Shown piece after piece: positions 36,480 through 48,534 of a DNA stretch of 64,000 nucleotides. Source of the DNA: Margaritifera margaritifera (taxonomy: Eukaryota > Mollusca > Bivalvia > Unionida > Margaritiferidae); assembly GCA_029931535.1 (NCBI GenBank), contig JAQPZY010001625.1, positions 863,001 to 927,000 of the forward strand. Reading direction: 5' to 3'. Positions within the stretch are counted from its first letter, which is position 1, and the number at the start of each line of letters is the position of its first letter. The notes below the pieces were generated by a model that saw only the letters and a list, made by a program, of their open reading frames with translations, was not told the DNA's origin and did not search any database. The translations under genes were made by a program, and so were the position numbers.

Positions 36480-37322
36480 GCAGTTACGTCGGTAATATTA
36501 ACTCCTCTCTATCTCACATCTATCTGTACTTCCTCCGGTGTTCATCTTTGCATCATTATGAAGGGAAAGAAACACAATACAGTAAACAGAATGGCACATG
36601 AAATATGAACATTAGTTTTCATTTTTCATCATGCAGTTGGTCTATGATATTTGACGTGTTCGGTGTTACACATAAAACCATACGATTTTTTTGTTTTATT
36701 TATTTTCAATCTCAGCGTAAATATATTTTAACCGAAGAAGAGATGTCCAAATGTAGTGGGGTATAATAAAGAATCCATGCAATATTTTTAAAAAACTTGT
36801 ACAATTATTCTGAATCACTGAATACAATCACTTTCATGTGAAAAATATTACTTGGTTATTTACAGTGAGATGTACGTTATGGATTGTTATTACATAACGC
36901 GGACCTTTTTATTAACGTTATAGATTCATATAAAAATTATTTACGCCACTTTGGAGTCAAACTTAGCGACGTCAAACAGAAACGTCAAGGATTAGTGCCA
37001 AGTTCTTAACGTTATATGATCAAAAGAATTTAAAACTCGTATTTATTTGACATGAAATTTATGAAACTCGTTGGATAATATAGTATGCCACTTGCTGCGA
37101 GTAGTTCGTGGTATTTATTATATATTTCGTAGTGAAATATTGAAATATATCAGTGGAAGAAAAATCATATCGCCACAGTGGCGATATCACTTTTGGAACT
37201 ACTTTCTTTTCCCTTTTAGGAAATATATCTGACCTTATGTATGTTATTGACGCCTTTTTTTTTTTTTTTTTTTTTACATATTTAGGCCTATTTTATTTTT
37301 CTTCTTCTTCCGCTTCTTCTCT

Positions 37323-37396
<74 letters not shown>

Positions 37397-37690
37397 ACAT
37401 CAGGATGAACAAATCTTAAAATGTGTCAACTGTAGACCCTCGTGTACATTTATGCAATCAATGAGGTGCCACCAAGAAATGCCTAAAAACGAACTCCAAA
37501 CACCAAAACGTAGGCTTCCAGTATTAACTTTTTAGAACTTGTTTTCTACATGGATCATGGAAACTGTCAGTGACTGAACTTACAAGACCTGTTGCTATGT
37601 GTCACCCGTATTATATTGTAAACCTGCAATACTCTACGACAAACGGTACGCATTTTTAACAAAATCTTGATTAAATATAGTAATAACAAT
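36480..37690. other. Region 5' of gene B
   Basis: Expected to contain the gene B promoter and 5' UTR; no clear core element identified. A T-run (about 37255-37275) and a (CT)n array (37320-37394) are the only structured parts. Confidence 0.45.
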
Positions 37691-37800
37691 TTTTAAGTAG
37701 AAATTTCAATTCGCATCACAATTGTGTTTGAAAACGATGGATTAATTTTAAGTAGCAATTTCAATTCGCATCACAATTGTGTTAGAAAAAGATGGATTAA
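37691..37800 (+). repeat. 55-bp tandem duplication
   Basis: TTTTAAGTAGAAATTTCAAT begins one copy and a near copy starts 55 bp later. It opens the 136-codon frame 37724-38134. Confidence 0.85.
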
Positions 37801-38134
37801 TCGGGCGTTGATTAGTGTTGATTGCAAACTGAAATTAAGTGACAATTTAAAATTGGATGCAGCGTCTGCTACTGAACTTGTCTGCAAGCTTGCCAAGACC
37901 ACGCAAACATTCTCATTTGAATGTGGAAATAAGCAAAATAAAGACCGGAAATCCTTACAAGTAAACTCACAATCATTAAAAGCTTTTGTTCAGAGATGTT
38001 ACGCTATGAAGTCTGTCAGATACAACCGCTCTGTGATGTTTCTACAATACCCCACCCCGACATTATCAAACAGCGCATTAAATATATTACCAGAAATAAA
38101 TGTCTCTTCATTTTCGTACGAATACAGTCATTAA
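37724..38134 (+). other. Unclassified 136-codon open frame
   Basis: The frame reads LDAASATELVCKLAKTTQTFSFECGN in its middle, with a Cys- and Lys-rich stretch. I do not recognise a family. There is no flanking exon with matching splice sites. It could be a mobile-element remnant or chance; the first 25 codons come from the duplicated non-coding segment. Confidence 0.2.
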
Positions 38135-39895
38135 TTTGACAAATTACACAATTTGATGCATTATATGTACAAGCGAAATTTGTAAAACGTCGCTGTGCTA
38201 AAATTAATGCGAAATATAGGATCTTCTTTTTACCGATATAGTAATGCAGCTGTTAATCGCACTGACACAGAATGGAGAAAATCCATGCGAATTGACGGCT
38301 TTTGCCTTTTGAAATAGATATAATAAAAAGAAAACCTTCATTTTTTTGAGTAGATACACGGAAATAGTTCACTCATGAAGTGGTAACATTTTGCATTGTC
38401 ACTCGTGGCTTCATTACTCGTGACAAAACAATATTTCCACTTGAAATACCTCTGTATATCTACTCATAAAACGTATATATCCTCTATATAATATTATTAA
38501 ACTCGTTTCATAAATTTCATATCACATGAACACTAGTGTAAGATCCTCTATTTATTGTACGAATACACGATGGACAAGCGCAACAAAAATCCATAGTGCA
38601 CACTTCAGTGCATAATGATCTTTTTGTTGCATACCTATACTTTTAATGAGATATTTTATATGCGGTCTGTATACAGCTTTTCATACTCTTTTCACTCTTG
38701 TTTCCGAACCAAGAGGTAGGACTATCTTAAGTAAATTTGTATCGCAGCCAGTGAAAATTGCTATAATTCTTGTTTTCTATAGCAGATTTTCCCCGTGGCA
38801 CTGGACAGAAAGCACACTTCACGCAGTAAAACACATCTCAATGACATCTCGTATCAGTCAGCATTCACTTGACCTCCATGTCGAGCCATAACGATGAATC
38901 GTTTCGCGAAGTCGAGGCTTGATTACGCAAAGTAGGGAGAACCAATGAGAAGTTATTTCTTAATCTCATGATCTCTGTAACTCGCGTAGTCGCGTTCTCA
39001 ATTTTGCGCAATTGAGTTCTCCTTTACGCAAAATTGAAACTTTAACTACATCGAGCCCCCAGGACGTGGATTGCTGTTGTCTCAAATATTCAATCATATC
39101 ATTAAAACTCCTTTTCTGACTGTCTTTTGAAAACGCAGAAATTGTCGAGTGTATCGATTTCCACCCTGCGAACTCAATTAAAGAACATTCTGATGATGTA
39201 CCATCCAGAAAATCTTGGATTTTTTGGAGGGAATGCTGTTTATATTACAAATATTGACCCTGTATTTTTAATGATTATATATATATATACCTTTATATTT
39301 TATTATACATTTTATAGAATTTTAACATCTCTACCTTTTATCTTGCATTACTTCTTGTTTGCTATTGTATGGAAGGGTTTGTCTTCCTGAAGTTTATTGT
39401 GCAATTCTTCATTTTTATATTATAGAACTTTACGTTTAATTGGCACTATATAGCCATTATTGTGCTGAGGTGCCGTCAAACTCTAATAAATAAAGACAAT
39501 TACGCGTAATTTTACTTCCATTTCGCGTAATTGAGCTATCTGGCAAGCGTACAGGGCCATAACGCGAATAACGAATACGTGATTTCCAGAAAGCCAATCC
39601 CATACGTCCCATATTCTAGTTAGCGGCTACTCACGTTTTATAGGCTCGAGAGCCATTTGGAAATTTTTTCTCACTCAAATGGCTTCTTCCCGCCCCCCAC
39701 CCTCTCGCGTTCGCGTATCCTCGACGACAGCAATGTGACATCTAAAAGCCAGAATACGCGATCGCAAGAGTCTTGTTTGATTGGTTGGTTTTTAAATATC
39801 ATCGAGATTACCCGGTAACAAATAACATAAGTCCAACAATGCTTCGTGTAGACCAGTGTGGATGTACACTTACATGTGCATGCAAGCCTGTATTT

Positions 39896-39896
39896 G

Positions 39897-39935
<39 letters not shown>

Positions 39936-39952
39936 AGAGAGAGAGAGAGAGA
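39896..39952. repeat. (GT)n and (GA)n microsatellites
   Basis: About 39 bp GT followed by a short GA run. Confidence 0.95.
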
Positions 39953-40145
39953 AAATATATATACCTAATGATGTAGTGAGTGCTTGCTTTACTGCGTACT
40001 TCTGTAAGAATAAAAATGCAAATGTATGTAAATTATAAGTGACCATTTCATTCTGAAGTTCAATTAAGACTGCTTATGCCCCGGAAAAAGACTTGCAAAA
40101 GTGTTCTCTTCTAGACCACATATATCAACACCAATTTTCCGATCT

Positions 40146-40181
<36 letters not shown>

Positions 40182-40245
40182 GAAGCTCGAGATTGCGTAT
40201 TTGTGCCTCAAAAACGTGAATCGCTTCTACCTCGATTGCATGATC

Positions 40246-40247
<2 letters not shown>

Positions 40248-40311
<64 letters not shown>
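40248..40311. repeat. (GA)n microsatellite
   Basis: About 64 bp pure GA, inside the TCGATTACGCA-type repeat cluster. Confidence 0.95.
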
Positions 40312-40314
<3 letters not shown>

Positions 40315-40455
40315 CAAGGTTGTGGTCCATATAGTTTAATTTTGCGAAATTGAAATCTAGACTACGCGCAATAAGAACTCAATTATACACAAGTATGGAG
40401 AGCTCGATTGCACAAATTATGGAGATCACGCGATTAAAAAGTACGATTGTATTGG

Positions 40456-40500
<45 letters not shown>

Positions 40501-40680
40501 GTAATCGAACCTCGTGTTCGCTAAAGGTCTGCACATTATGGCACCGATGGTTTACTATAAACATAAAAAATATTTCACGTTCTTTAGGCCTGAATGCGCG
40601 TATTCAAATCTTGAATACTCAATCGCAATTGGAAAAGTAGTTTTAATCGCATAATATAGAGAGGCAACAGGAATTTTTTA

Positions 40681-40926
40681 AAATCCGATGATTTACCTCT
40701 ATATCGAATTAAGTGCTTGTTATATTTTAAAATCCGATGATTTACCTCTATATCGAATTAAGTGCTTGTTATATTTTAAAATCCGATGATTTACCTCTAT
40801 ATCGAATTAAGTGCTTGTTATATTTTAAAATCCGATGATTTACCTTTATATCGAATTAAGTGCTTGTTATATTTTAAAATCCGATGATTTACCTCTATAT
40901 CGAATTAAGTGCTTGTTATATTTTAA
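40681..40926 (+). repeat. 49-bp tandem repeat, five near-perfect copies
   Basis: Units starting AAATCCGATGATTTACCT occur at exactly 49-bp steps; one T/C difference is visible in copy 4. The low divergence implies a recent expansion. Confidence 0.95.
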
Positions 40927-41230
40927 TAAGGTTCAACATAAATTTAATTGTACGTTAATTTTTAAGTGCATTGAGTTCGAGGAAGCGATACAAAAAAATA
41001 ACAAAATTTTAAAAAAGAATTGCTTGTTTTGAATACGTGTGTCGCTGTTGTCTTAAATATGCGATCGAAACTAGACCATTTGATTGAAACGAATTTTCCA
41101 ATGGTTTTCTCGAGACTGCGTATTCAAGACTCGATATCGCGTATTCAAGCTTCAAAAGCGTGAATTTCAGATACCTCAAACACGCGATCTAGAGAAAGAT
41201 CATGTGTTTAAAATGACGTCGCGAATTTGA

Positions 41231-41440
41231 GTCACAATTCCGGTACTCGTGAGACCGCAGATTACTATCGCCATCCATATCCGTACTTTTTACCATGATG
41301 CACCGTGTCGCTTGTTTGAGTTTTCGCTCACAACCGCGTCACACTTCCGGTACACGTGAGATCACAGATAACTATTGTCTTTTAACGACTTACTTTTTCC
41401 CATGATGCACCGCACTGATGTAAATCTACCAACAATCACT
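41231..41440 (+). repeat. 108-bp tandem duplication
   Basis: TCACAATTCCGGTACTCGTG (41231) and TCACACTTCCGGTACACGTG (41339) start two colinear copies, each containing a CCATGATGCACCG block. Confidence 0.85.
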
Positions 41441-41704
41441 GCAGTTCAACTAGAAATTTCAAAACAAGCCAATATGAGAATGACGTCACTGTTGTGCAAA
41501 TGACGTCGCTGACTAACTAATGGGGAGGCACAGGTTTTACTAGTTACCGGCCTATGATATTGGCTTGCCAGTTGAGACTAGCTATAAGCATAATTTGAGT
41601 TCGAGAGCACGCATTCGAGATTCAAGAACGCCAAATGTGCTTGCGTTATGACCCTCTTGGATTGTCACGTAGTTAGATTACATGTAATTGAAGTTTCGAA
41701 TTCA

Positions 41705-41890
41705 CGTAATGGAGGACTTGATTGCGCACAATTCAAAGCTCGATTACGCAAGTTACAGAGATCATGTGATAAAAAACGATCTTCTCATTGGTTCTCTCGT
41801 AATGGAGAACTTGATTGCGCACAATTCAAAACTCGATTACGCAAGTTACAAAGATCATGTGGTAAAAAACGATCATCTCACTGGTTCTCA
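41705..41890 (+). repeat. 93-bp tandem duplication
   Basis: CGTAATGGAG begins copies at 41705 and 41798; they differ at few positions. Since 93 is a multiple of three, overlapping frames stay open across both copies, which explains the spurious 97- and 87-codon frames here. Confidence 0.9.
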
Positions 41891-41989
41891 AATTCGCAAA
41901 GTGGAGCTTCACGAAACTTTTCAACGGTATTGTCCCAATAGCTTTTCATAAATAGCAATAATGTATCTCAGCTGTGTTCGCCCGTCATG

Positions 41990-42056
<67 letters not shown>

Positions 42057-42300
42057 CATGTGTCGACTATTTAGCAGTAATGCGAGCCAGTCTTTACGTG
42101 GAAGTGTTACGAAACATTCTTTGAAAGGAAAACAAAACACAACAGCTATCAAATACTAACCATTTCTGGGTTGCTTTTACAACTGAAACCATCCTTTGAT
42201 TCAAGGCTTAAAAATGCATATGAAAGATTACAAAGTTTTCCTCGCACATTTGCTGCAGTTTTCTTTTACTTCTGGGGTCATACCACCATCAATTTTCCTA

Positions 42301-42400
42301 TACATACATACATACATACATACATACATACATACATACATACATACATACATACATACATACATACATACATACATACATACATACATACATACATACA
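42301..42400. repeat. (CATA)n microsatellite
   Basis: 100 bp of pure CATA tetramers. Confidence 0.97.
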
Positions 42401-42409
42401 TTTCTCCAA

Positions 42410-43320
42410 GCTGCACTCAGAGTGGGATCTGGATCACACCAGGATTCCAACGGATGACAGTGCCGTTATAGACCATTACACACACCAAGACTTGACAGCA
42501 CTTTCCCACCATATTTACATTTAACAGCTGATGACCATCTACCAGGGTTAAGGGTTCCGTTTCCGGGTTAATTAAAACATATCACCTTTACAGCGTCAAT
42601 GAAATGCATCTCCAAATATAGAATGGATCTTTCCCAACTATTACATGGCAAATATCAGTTCCTTTCTTAAAGTGTTCACAATGAAAGACACAACCAACCA
42701 CAACCTCTACATTTAGATACGAACTAGTTAACTGCGTACTGGCCTGGAAGTATTTTATCCAGGTCTGACCGGTGTCAAAGGCATCATACATCAAGTTGCA
42801 GAGACACTATACCATAGAAAGACATTACCAGTGAGAAATAATAGTGGAAATTGTCAATAAATCTGTCCATAAATTCTACAGTACAGACTTAACTTTCTTC
42901 GTACCCAGTGTTCAAAAGTGAGTTTTAATGTCGGCTGCAGACATGAGAGCACAGTATTTCAAACTGAAACAGATAGAAAACCAATGAAAATTTGATCCCA
43001 AAAAAGAATGTTATATATATGACACAACATGAAATATGAATCTAAGCCTAACTGCCGAGTCTATTGACAAAATTAAAAATGGAAGCAATTTCAATTTTTT
43101 ATTAAATTTTGACTAAATAACTTATATTTAAATTTATATACTATATGCTTTGAAAATGTAATCTGACAAAGAGAGGTGCAAGACCAAACTATATTAAGTC
43201 ACCTACACAAAATCAAGATGTAATTGTTTGTATGTTGTTTCCAGTATCCAATGTTTAAAACTGGCATTAACTATCTTATTTCGTATTTTACATGCAATGC
43301 GACTATTGAACAACACAAAA
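42410..43320. other. Unassigned non-coding stretch
   Basis: No gene recognised. It lies upstream of the transposase fossil and may include its 5' terminal region, but no inverted repeat is apparent. Confidence 0.45.
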
Positions 43321-43329
43321 GTGGTGGAA

Positions 43330-44650
43330 AATAATTAAAACAACTACATCATGAGGCAGCTACCGAGTGTCCACTAATGGAGGTAAAATACATCAATAAG
43401 TGGGGCTTCGACTGGCAGATGATCTTAAAATGTGTGAATTGTCACTTAATCTCACCTAAATTCAAGCTGTGCAAAGAGATCACATCCGAGAAACAGGGCT
43501 GTAGTGCAGCTGCGGTCAACCTGGGATTCCAGGCAGAACTTCATGAGGCACTGACTGGTAATAAAAGGATCAAACTCTTGTTTACTGTCATAAACGTTCT
43601 CCTTCAGCTCAGATCAGCAGGCAAAGGACTGCAAATAAAGTAGCAAACGTTACAACTGAAGAAAATAAGAACATGTCAGGCAAACCTTAAACCGGTGTGT
43701 GACGTGACCAAAGATTGTGGCAGCACAGACCCTTCCCCTATCAATGTTACATGTGATGTACTTTACAGCTCAATTTGTATCTATAGTAAGGAGAAAGCAG
43801 GACAAGCATTTTGACAAGCTGTCGGAATCGCTTCTGAAACAACGACTGATCAGACGCATGTCATTGCTGCTATGTGTGAAAACGGAGTTCTAGTTCAGTC
43901 TGTAACTACAGACGGTAAATATAAAATCAGCCCTTGCATTTCAACAAGCAAACAAATCATTGTATCCCATCTAGCAACGGAACGTTTAGCAGATCAGACT
44001 TACACGGAAAGGTCCCAGTTTAATAAATGTAGCTTAGCTATATTCAGTGATACGATGTTTTCTTGTGCTTTAACAAAAGACAGCAAGAAGCAAGCACAAC
44101 AAGGATTCAGTCAAAACATTAAGTCCCGCTGCAACTTAGTATGGAACATTAATAACGGAAATAAATGGAGGCAATTTACTGAAAATCAAGTTGCTATTAC
44201 ACAAAGTTCCAGATGGAACACTGCACTGCTATGAAGTAAACTGTTCCAGATGCTGGCGATACCCTATGCTCAGAGCTGTCCGTCATAGAAATAACTGTTG
44301 GCTTAATTCTAAATTTCTTAGTCCAAACAAAATCACTAATCTACAAATGGATGAAAATTGCAGGCAAATATTACAAGAAATACTGAAAATGATGTTAAGT
44401 GAAAGTGTTTTATGACAATGAAACTTTACACAACAGTGTGAGGCTGTGAACAAATCACTAGGTGTTTCTCTACCGAAGAATGTTAACTACTCATGGAACT
44501 TTGAAGGGAGATGTGCAGCAAACATGAATTAAGAATTAATTGGAAAAATCGATGTTAAAATTGACGATTTGGTTATCAGCCTCACATATAATTCACGTGC
44601 CACACCCTCAAAAGACAGAGCGACGTAATATATGCCCACAAGTACAGAAA
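43330..44650 (+). pseudogene. Mutator-like (MULE-type) transposase fossil
   Basis: Plus-strand fragments in consistent order: KCVNCHLISPKFKLCKEI at the N-terminal side; TTDQTHVIAAMCENGV and SVTTDGKY; ERLADQTYTERSQFNKC followed by SRCNLVWN; a Cys-rich CSRCWRYPM; EILKMMLSES; then CEAVNKSLGVSLPKNVNYSW and NFEGRCAANMN. I recognise this as the Mutator-like transposase domain family common in bivalve genomes, whose DDE nuclease moves the element. The longest intact piece is 43872-44234. Stops and frameshifts separate the parts, so it is inactive. Confidence 0.62.
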
Positions 44651-45815
44651 ATTAGATAAAGCAATCAGTGTTGCACATAGAATTCCAAGGGCAGGGGACA
44701 CTGTGCTACACATTTGGCGGACACAAAACATTTTAGAGTGACAAAGGAAAATAATAGTACATAATGTACTAATAGTGCTATAAAAGTGAAATAATCTTAT
44801 TTGCTTCAACAGTTTTGCCATCTTAACTTTGTGGTCAGCACAGTATTATCATATTTGTCTTGGACACCTACATTATTGCAATATAAGTTTTATCATACGC
44901 TCGAGTAACTCGTGAAAACATTAACATGTTTGAATATCTGGTTAACCTGAAATGAGCTGAACCTTGGAATTTTCCGTTCTGGATCTTGTTCTCATTTAAC
45001 TTTAGTGCACACTCTTTATCTACCAGCATTTATTATAATAAATACCTATGTTTCCTGAATGACTTTTCTTTCCAAACTAACAAATCATCGATTGAATGAC
45101 AAATTAAGTATTTGCATAAATTTAGTCTCTTTTGTCATTGCTTCAACCTCAAAATAAATTAAATCTTCATCGTTGTAGGTGCGACTTTAACCTCGAAAAT
45201 ACATTACACTAACGGTCGTTGAACACTTTTCATTGCAACTAGGCCAACTACCATAATCCTTAACCGTTTTTTTCATTGCCAGATACATTGCTTTAAAATA
45301 TATATTCATTGTCATCTTACAGTTGTTATCACCTTTTGCGACTGTGTCCATTGCTAGCGCCAACAGAGACATAAATGGACATCCACTAATGAAAAGCAGT
45401 AGACGTATGTTCGATGTTTGTTTCTGACGAAAAGGCACGCCCTTGGGGGTCAAGATTTGGGAGACATTGAACAAAGAATTGCGGAAAACGAACCCGTGCT
45501 GAATGTGCAACACTATAAGCAAGGAAATCTGATGATAGGAAAGAAAACTTTGATATGCCAAAGCAAAATAAGGAACACCAATATGCCTGAAACAGACTGA
45601 ATCAAAATGAGGAACACCAATATGCCTGAAACAGACTGAATAAGATTGAGAAAAAAAAAGCAGCAACAAGAACAACAATCCTTGTATAGTAAACATTGTG
45701 TAGCACGTGTCATGTATTATGACATTTGTTACCTCCGCCTAATACAATCCATGGAGGAGTCGAAATATTTTGATTTATTCAAATATACATACATTTTTTT
45801 AATTAAACAATATTT
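44650..45815. other. Unassigned stretch
   Basis: No supported gene. A minus-strand frame of 169 codons (45187-45696) has a hydrophobic start and a 13-residue repeat (SVCFRHIGVPHFD-like) created by a 39-bp tandem duplication at about 45564-45641. I do not recognise a family and rate it as probably chance. Confidence 0.4.
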
Positions 45816-45818
45816 GAA

Positions 45819-46026
45819 ATACATACATACATACATACATACATACATACATACATACATACATACATACATACATACACACATACATACATACATACAT
45901 ACATACATACATACATACATACATACATACATACATACATACATACATACATACATACATACATACATACATACATACATACATACATACATACATACAT
46001 ACATACATACATGCATACATACATAC
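45819..46026. repeat. (CATA)n microsatellite, 208 bp
   Basis: The longest tetranucleotide array in the window, with two single-base interruptions. Confidence 0.97.
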
Positions 46027-46499
46027 AAATAAAAGAAAGCTTACCATACAGGTAAGATATATGTTTCTGAATGATGCACTACTGGCGCGTTCTAAATGAA
46101 AGCATGCAATCTGGGTTTGTACCATAACCTAAACATTTTTCAATGCTGTGCTCAAACACCAGTCCAAATGAAATACTAGTACTGCACACTGGAGCCAGGA
46201 CAATAGTTTTTCAAGTTTCAATGTAAGATTCTGAAAAAATTCCTCCGTGCTAACTTTTAAAGCAGGAAATTGGTTTATTGGTACAATAAAACCACATCGT
46301 TGATTGTTTTCAACACAAACAGAGAAATATGTCCACATCTTAAAATATGGAGATTTAGAAATTTTGACTTTTTTATTTAAAAAAATATTTGAAATAAAAA
46401 GTTAAATTTAAAACTACTTTGGTGTATTTTTTATTGATATAAGGAACAGCTATGTCAAGTTACCTGTAGGCTTGTATAGTACTGTTGATTTAAAGTTGA

Positions 46500-46850
46500 C
46501 AAGTTCTTGAAAGCCTTCAAATAAAGCTAGCATCCAAATTCAGCGGGTATGATTAGTTAGTCAGCACGCATAGGATTGATACAATACTAAGTACTTTTGA
46601 GCGAGTTCCCTTACAATACGAGATCACGCTAAACTCGAAACGACTGCCTATGTCTCACTGTACGAGGATTATGCACGCGTTGAGTCAAGTCAGTTTTGCG
46701 ATCGTTTTGGTGTGTTTTGACAGGTGAAACGTGTCCAATAAAGTTGAATTTACTAGGTTCTATAGATACCTGTATAAGGTCATTACCTTTGCCTATAGGC
46801 GTGTGGCAACTTCATCGTCATGGATGCGATTTTAATGTTCGCTGACCTTA
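46500..46850 (+). repeat. Dispersed repeat spanning both parts seen at 15.65 and 17.55 kb
   Basis: The left half matches 15650-15960 and the right half matches 17545-17690, both diverged. Here the two halves are contiguous. Confidence 0.45.
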
Positions 46851-46899
46851 TATCCAAAGTGTTTATATGTGATGTGCCATAAACCGGACAATTTCGATC

Positions 46900-47280
46900 G
46901 CGTGTTCGAGTAGTATCATTATAAGGATTTGAAACCGAGGTTACCTATTTGGGTTTACCCTTCTATACCCCATGATTTTATCAACGCGGCAAACGCCCAT
47001 ACAACTCGCATGAATCCCCGGGGGCGACGAACACGAGTCCGGAACAGCGGTTTTGTTGATCAGTAACCGAAGTTGAGACCACGGTTCCCAACCGCCCCAG
47101 GAAGCAAAGCATCCACTGAGAATTTTTTACAATTGTGGTAACCCGCGCAAGACGCGTTCACGTGAGACACGTTCGTGTCCGGCCCCAGCATGTTGTCTGT
47201 AGATGAACCACAGGTCAATATTATGGCTGTAAGCTCGCAGTCAGAGAGCTGTAGCAGATCTACGCTGGAAACACATAAGT
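46900..47280. other. CpG-containing stretch before the virus-like block
   Basis: GC content and CpG frequency rise here relative to the surroundings. No gene recognised. Confidence 0.4.
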
Positions 47281-47289
47281 GATTCACTA

Positions 47290-47538
47290 TTGGAGAATTG
47301 CAGTGGACTATTATATAACGTCATTAGAACCACACAGTTTGACACATATAGTACTGTAAAAGAATTTACGTGTGCGGCTCATGCAGGAATTAAATTGCCC
47401 GACCAATGGTGTGTTTGTAACGTTAAAGAAAAGATTAAATCACTATTTAGCCTAAATGCGACATATCGATTCGTCAAAAGGCCCAGAAGATCCTATATAA
47501 GTTTTCAAATACGTATCTGGAGCATCTTGATAAATTAA
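47290..47538 (+). pseudogene. Unclassified frame of the virus-like block, 82 codons
   Basis: Reads KEFTCAAHAGIKLPDQWCVC then KEKIKSLFSLNATYRFVKRP. Just downstream, in another frame, KIGEEYNKTPEKPHYDIVQE and a Ser/Glu-rich tail (SEDSEDS) run to about 47760 with one in-frame stop. No family recognised. The acidic, serine-rich end suggests a disordered tail. Confidence 0.3.
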
Positions 47539-47827
47539 CCGGTTAAAGGATCACATTGGAGAGAGCACGACGAAAAATTGGTGAAGAATATAATAAAACG
47601 CCAGAAAAGCCACATTATGATATTGTACAAGAAAACTTTAAGTCGCTGACATAAACTGAGTCGCCCTGTGAAGACAGCGAAACGTCCAGTGTGGAGAGCG
47701 AACCGTCCAGCAAAAACATGAAAGACATAGCAACGTCCAGCGAAGACAGTGAAGATTCACGGTGATGATCTTTTGAGACCACTGTCAAGGGCAAATCAAT
47801 TGGATAAATGCCTTTAGCATATAATAT

Positions 47828-48007
47828 ATGATGACATCCACACTCACTGACTTTGGGAAGAAATGCAAAAATATCTACAACGATGCAGAGGAAAGACAGC
47901 TGGCCCTATGTGATGATTACCACTCTATGCTCGACAATGAAGAACCAGACAACTTGACTGACATATATGAGCGTGAACGTGACATGTCATTCACCAATTT
48001 TGGATAG
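47828..48007 (+). CDS. Small acidic open frame, 59 aa
   Basis: An intact ATG-to-TAG frame below common length cut-offs: MMTSTLTDFGKKCKNIY...DNEEPDNLTDIYERERDM. Acidic, with no membrane segment. It lies between damaged frames of the virus-like block on the same strand, about 30 bp before a 16-bp tandem repeat. It may be chance or the end of a larger broken gene. Confidence 0.3.
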   Translation: MMTSTLTDFGKKCKNIYNDAEERQLALCDDYHSMLDNEEPDNLTDIYERERDMSFTNFG

Positions 48008-48033
48008 AAACGTACAAGGGAAGGTCGTGTACG

Positions 48034-48147
48034 AGCTGGTATAATACTTAGCTGGTATAATACTTAGCTGGTATAATACTTAGCTGGTATAATACTTAGC
48101 TGGTATAATACTTAGCTGGTATAATACTTAGCTGGTATAATACTTAG
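48034..48147 (+). repeat. 16-bp tandem repeat, seven copies
   Basis: AGCTGGTATAATACTT repeated perfectly about seven times, directly before the frame that runs to 48370. Each unit carries a TATAATA core. The unit is not a multiple of three, so it breaks any coding frame through it. Confidence 0.95.
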
Positions 48148-48370
48148 TAACGGAATATTAGAGGTAATTGGGCATAAAGCTTTCTTGGAGACAAGTTTAT
48201 TCAAGCAGGGGTCTCACATATTTGGATGGGATCGGGAAGATGAGTCTGTTTATTTAACGGAGCCCGATGTGACATTATGCATCACCATCAATAAAAAATA
48301 TCCTACGTATAATGGCCTTAAAATCGTGAGCTATTTATTAAATCGCTCGAGGGTACAGCAAAATGTATAA
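48143..48370 (+). pseudogene. Unclassified frame after the 16-bp repeat
   Basis: An open frame of about 75 codons to a TAA at 48370, without an ATG near its start. It reads LFKQGSHIFGWDREDESVYL, then a TEPDVTL block and KKYPTYNGLKIVSYLLNRSR. The composition is that of a real protein. Family unknown; position suggests a gene of the virus-like block whose 5' part was destroyed by the repeat expansion. Confidence 0.4.
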
Positions 48371-48534
48371 TAGACGTCGAGGTCTTACCCACGTATGCAA
48401 CCCAAGGAGTTCCAGGTCATGTTGACGAATCCAGGTCGAAACCGGTTCGCCATGTGTGGGGGATCATCGACGCAAGTTAATCCCGCATAAAGACCCCTCG
48501 GAAATGCTTGACTAATTGTGTCATTGTGAGTAAA
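48371..48534. other. Short non-coding gap
   Basis: Lies between a plus-strand and a minus-strand reading frame that converge; nothing recognised. Confidence 0.4.

Larger units (their letters stand above)
38900..41900. repeat. Cluster of short degenerate repeats with a TCGATTACGCA-like core
   Basis: Many imperfect copies of TCGATT(A/G)CGCA and GCGTATTCAAG in both orientations, unusually CpG-rich for this window. The same larger unit (AAGTTACAGAGATCATG...CTCATTGGTTCTC) appears inverted at 38925-39000, degenerate at 40400-40460 and twice in tandem at 41705-41890. CT and GA microsatellites (40145-40181, 40248-40311, 40460-40498, 41991-42052) are interleaved. Confidence 0.6.

Noticed and set aside
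42171..42524. Long frames of HTYI or MYVC repeats over CATA arrays (also 45646-46125 and 53430-53765)
   Set aside because: They are translations of tetranucleotide repeats, open on both strands because the unit has no stop in those frames.
45187..45696. 169-codon minus-strand frame with a signal-like start and an internal 13-residue repeat
   Set aside because: The repeat comes from a 39-bp tandem duplication, no family or splice context is seen, and composition is Ser/Phe/Leu-rich as expected from AT-rich antisense DNA. Kept only as a note.
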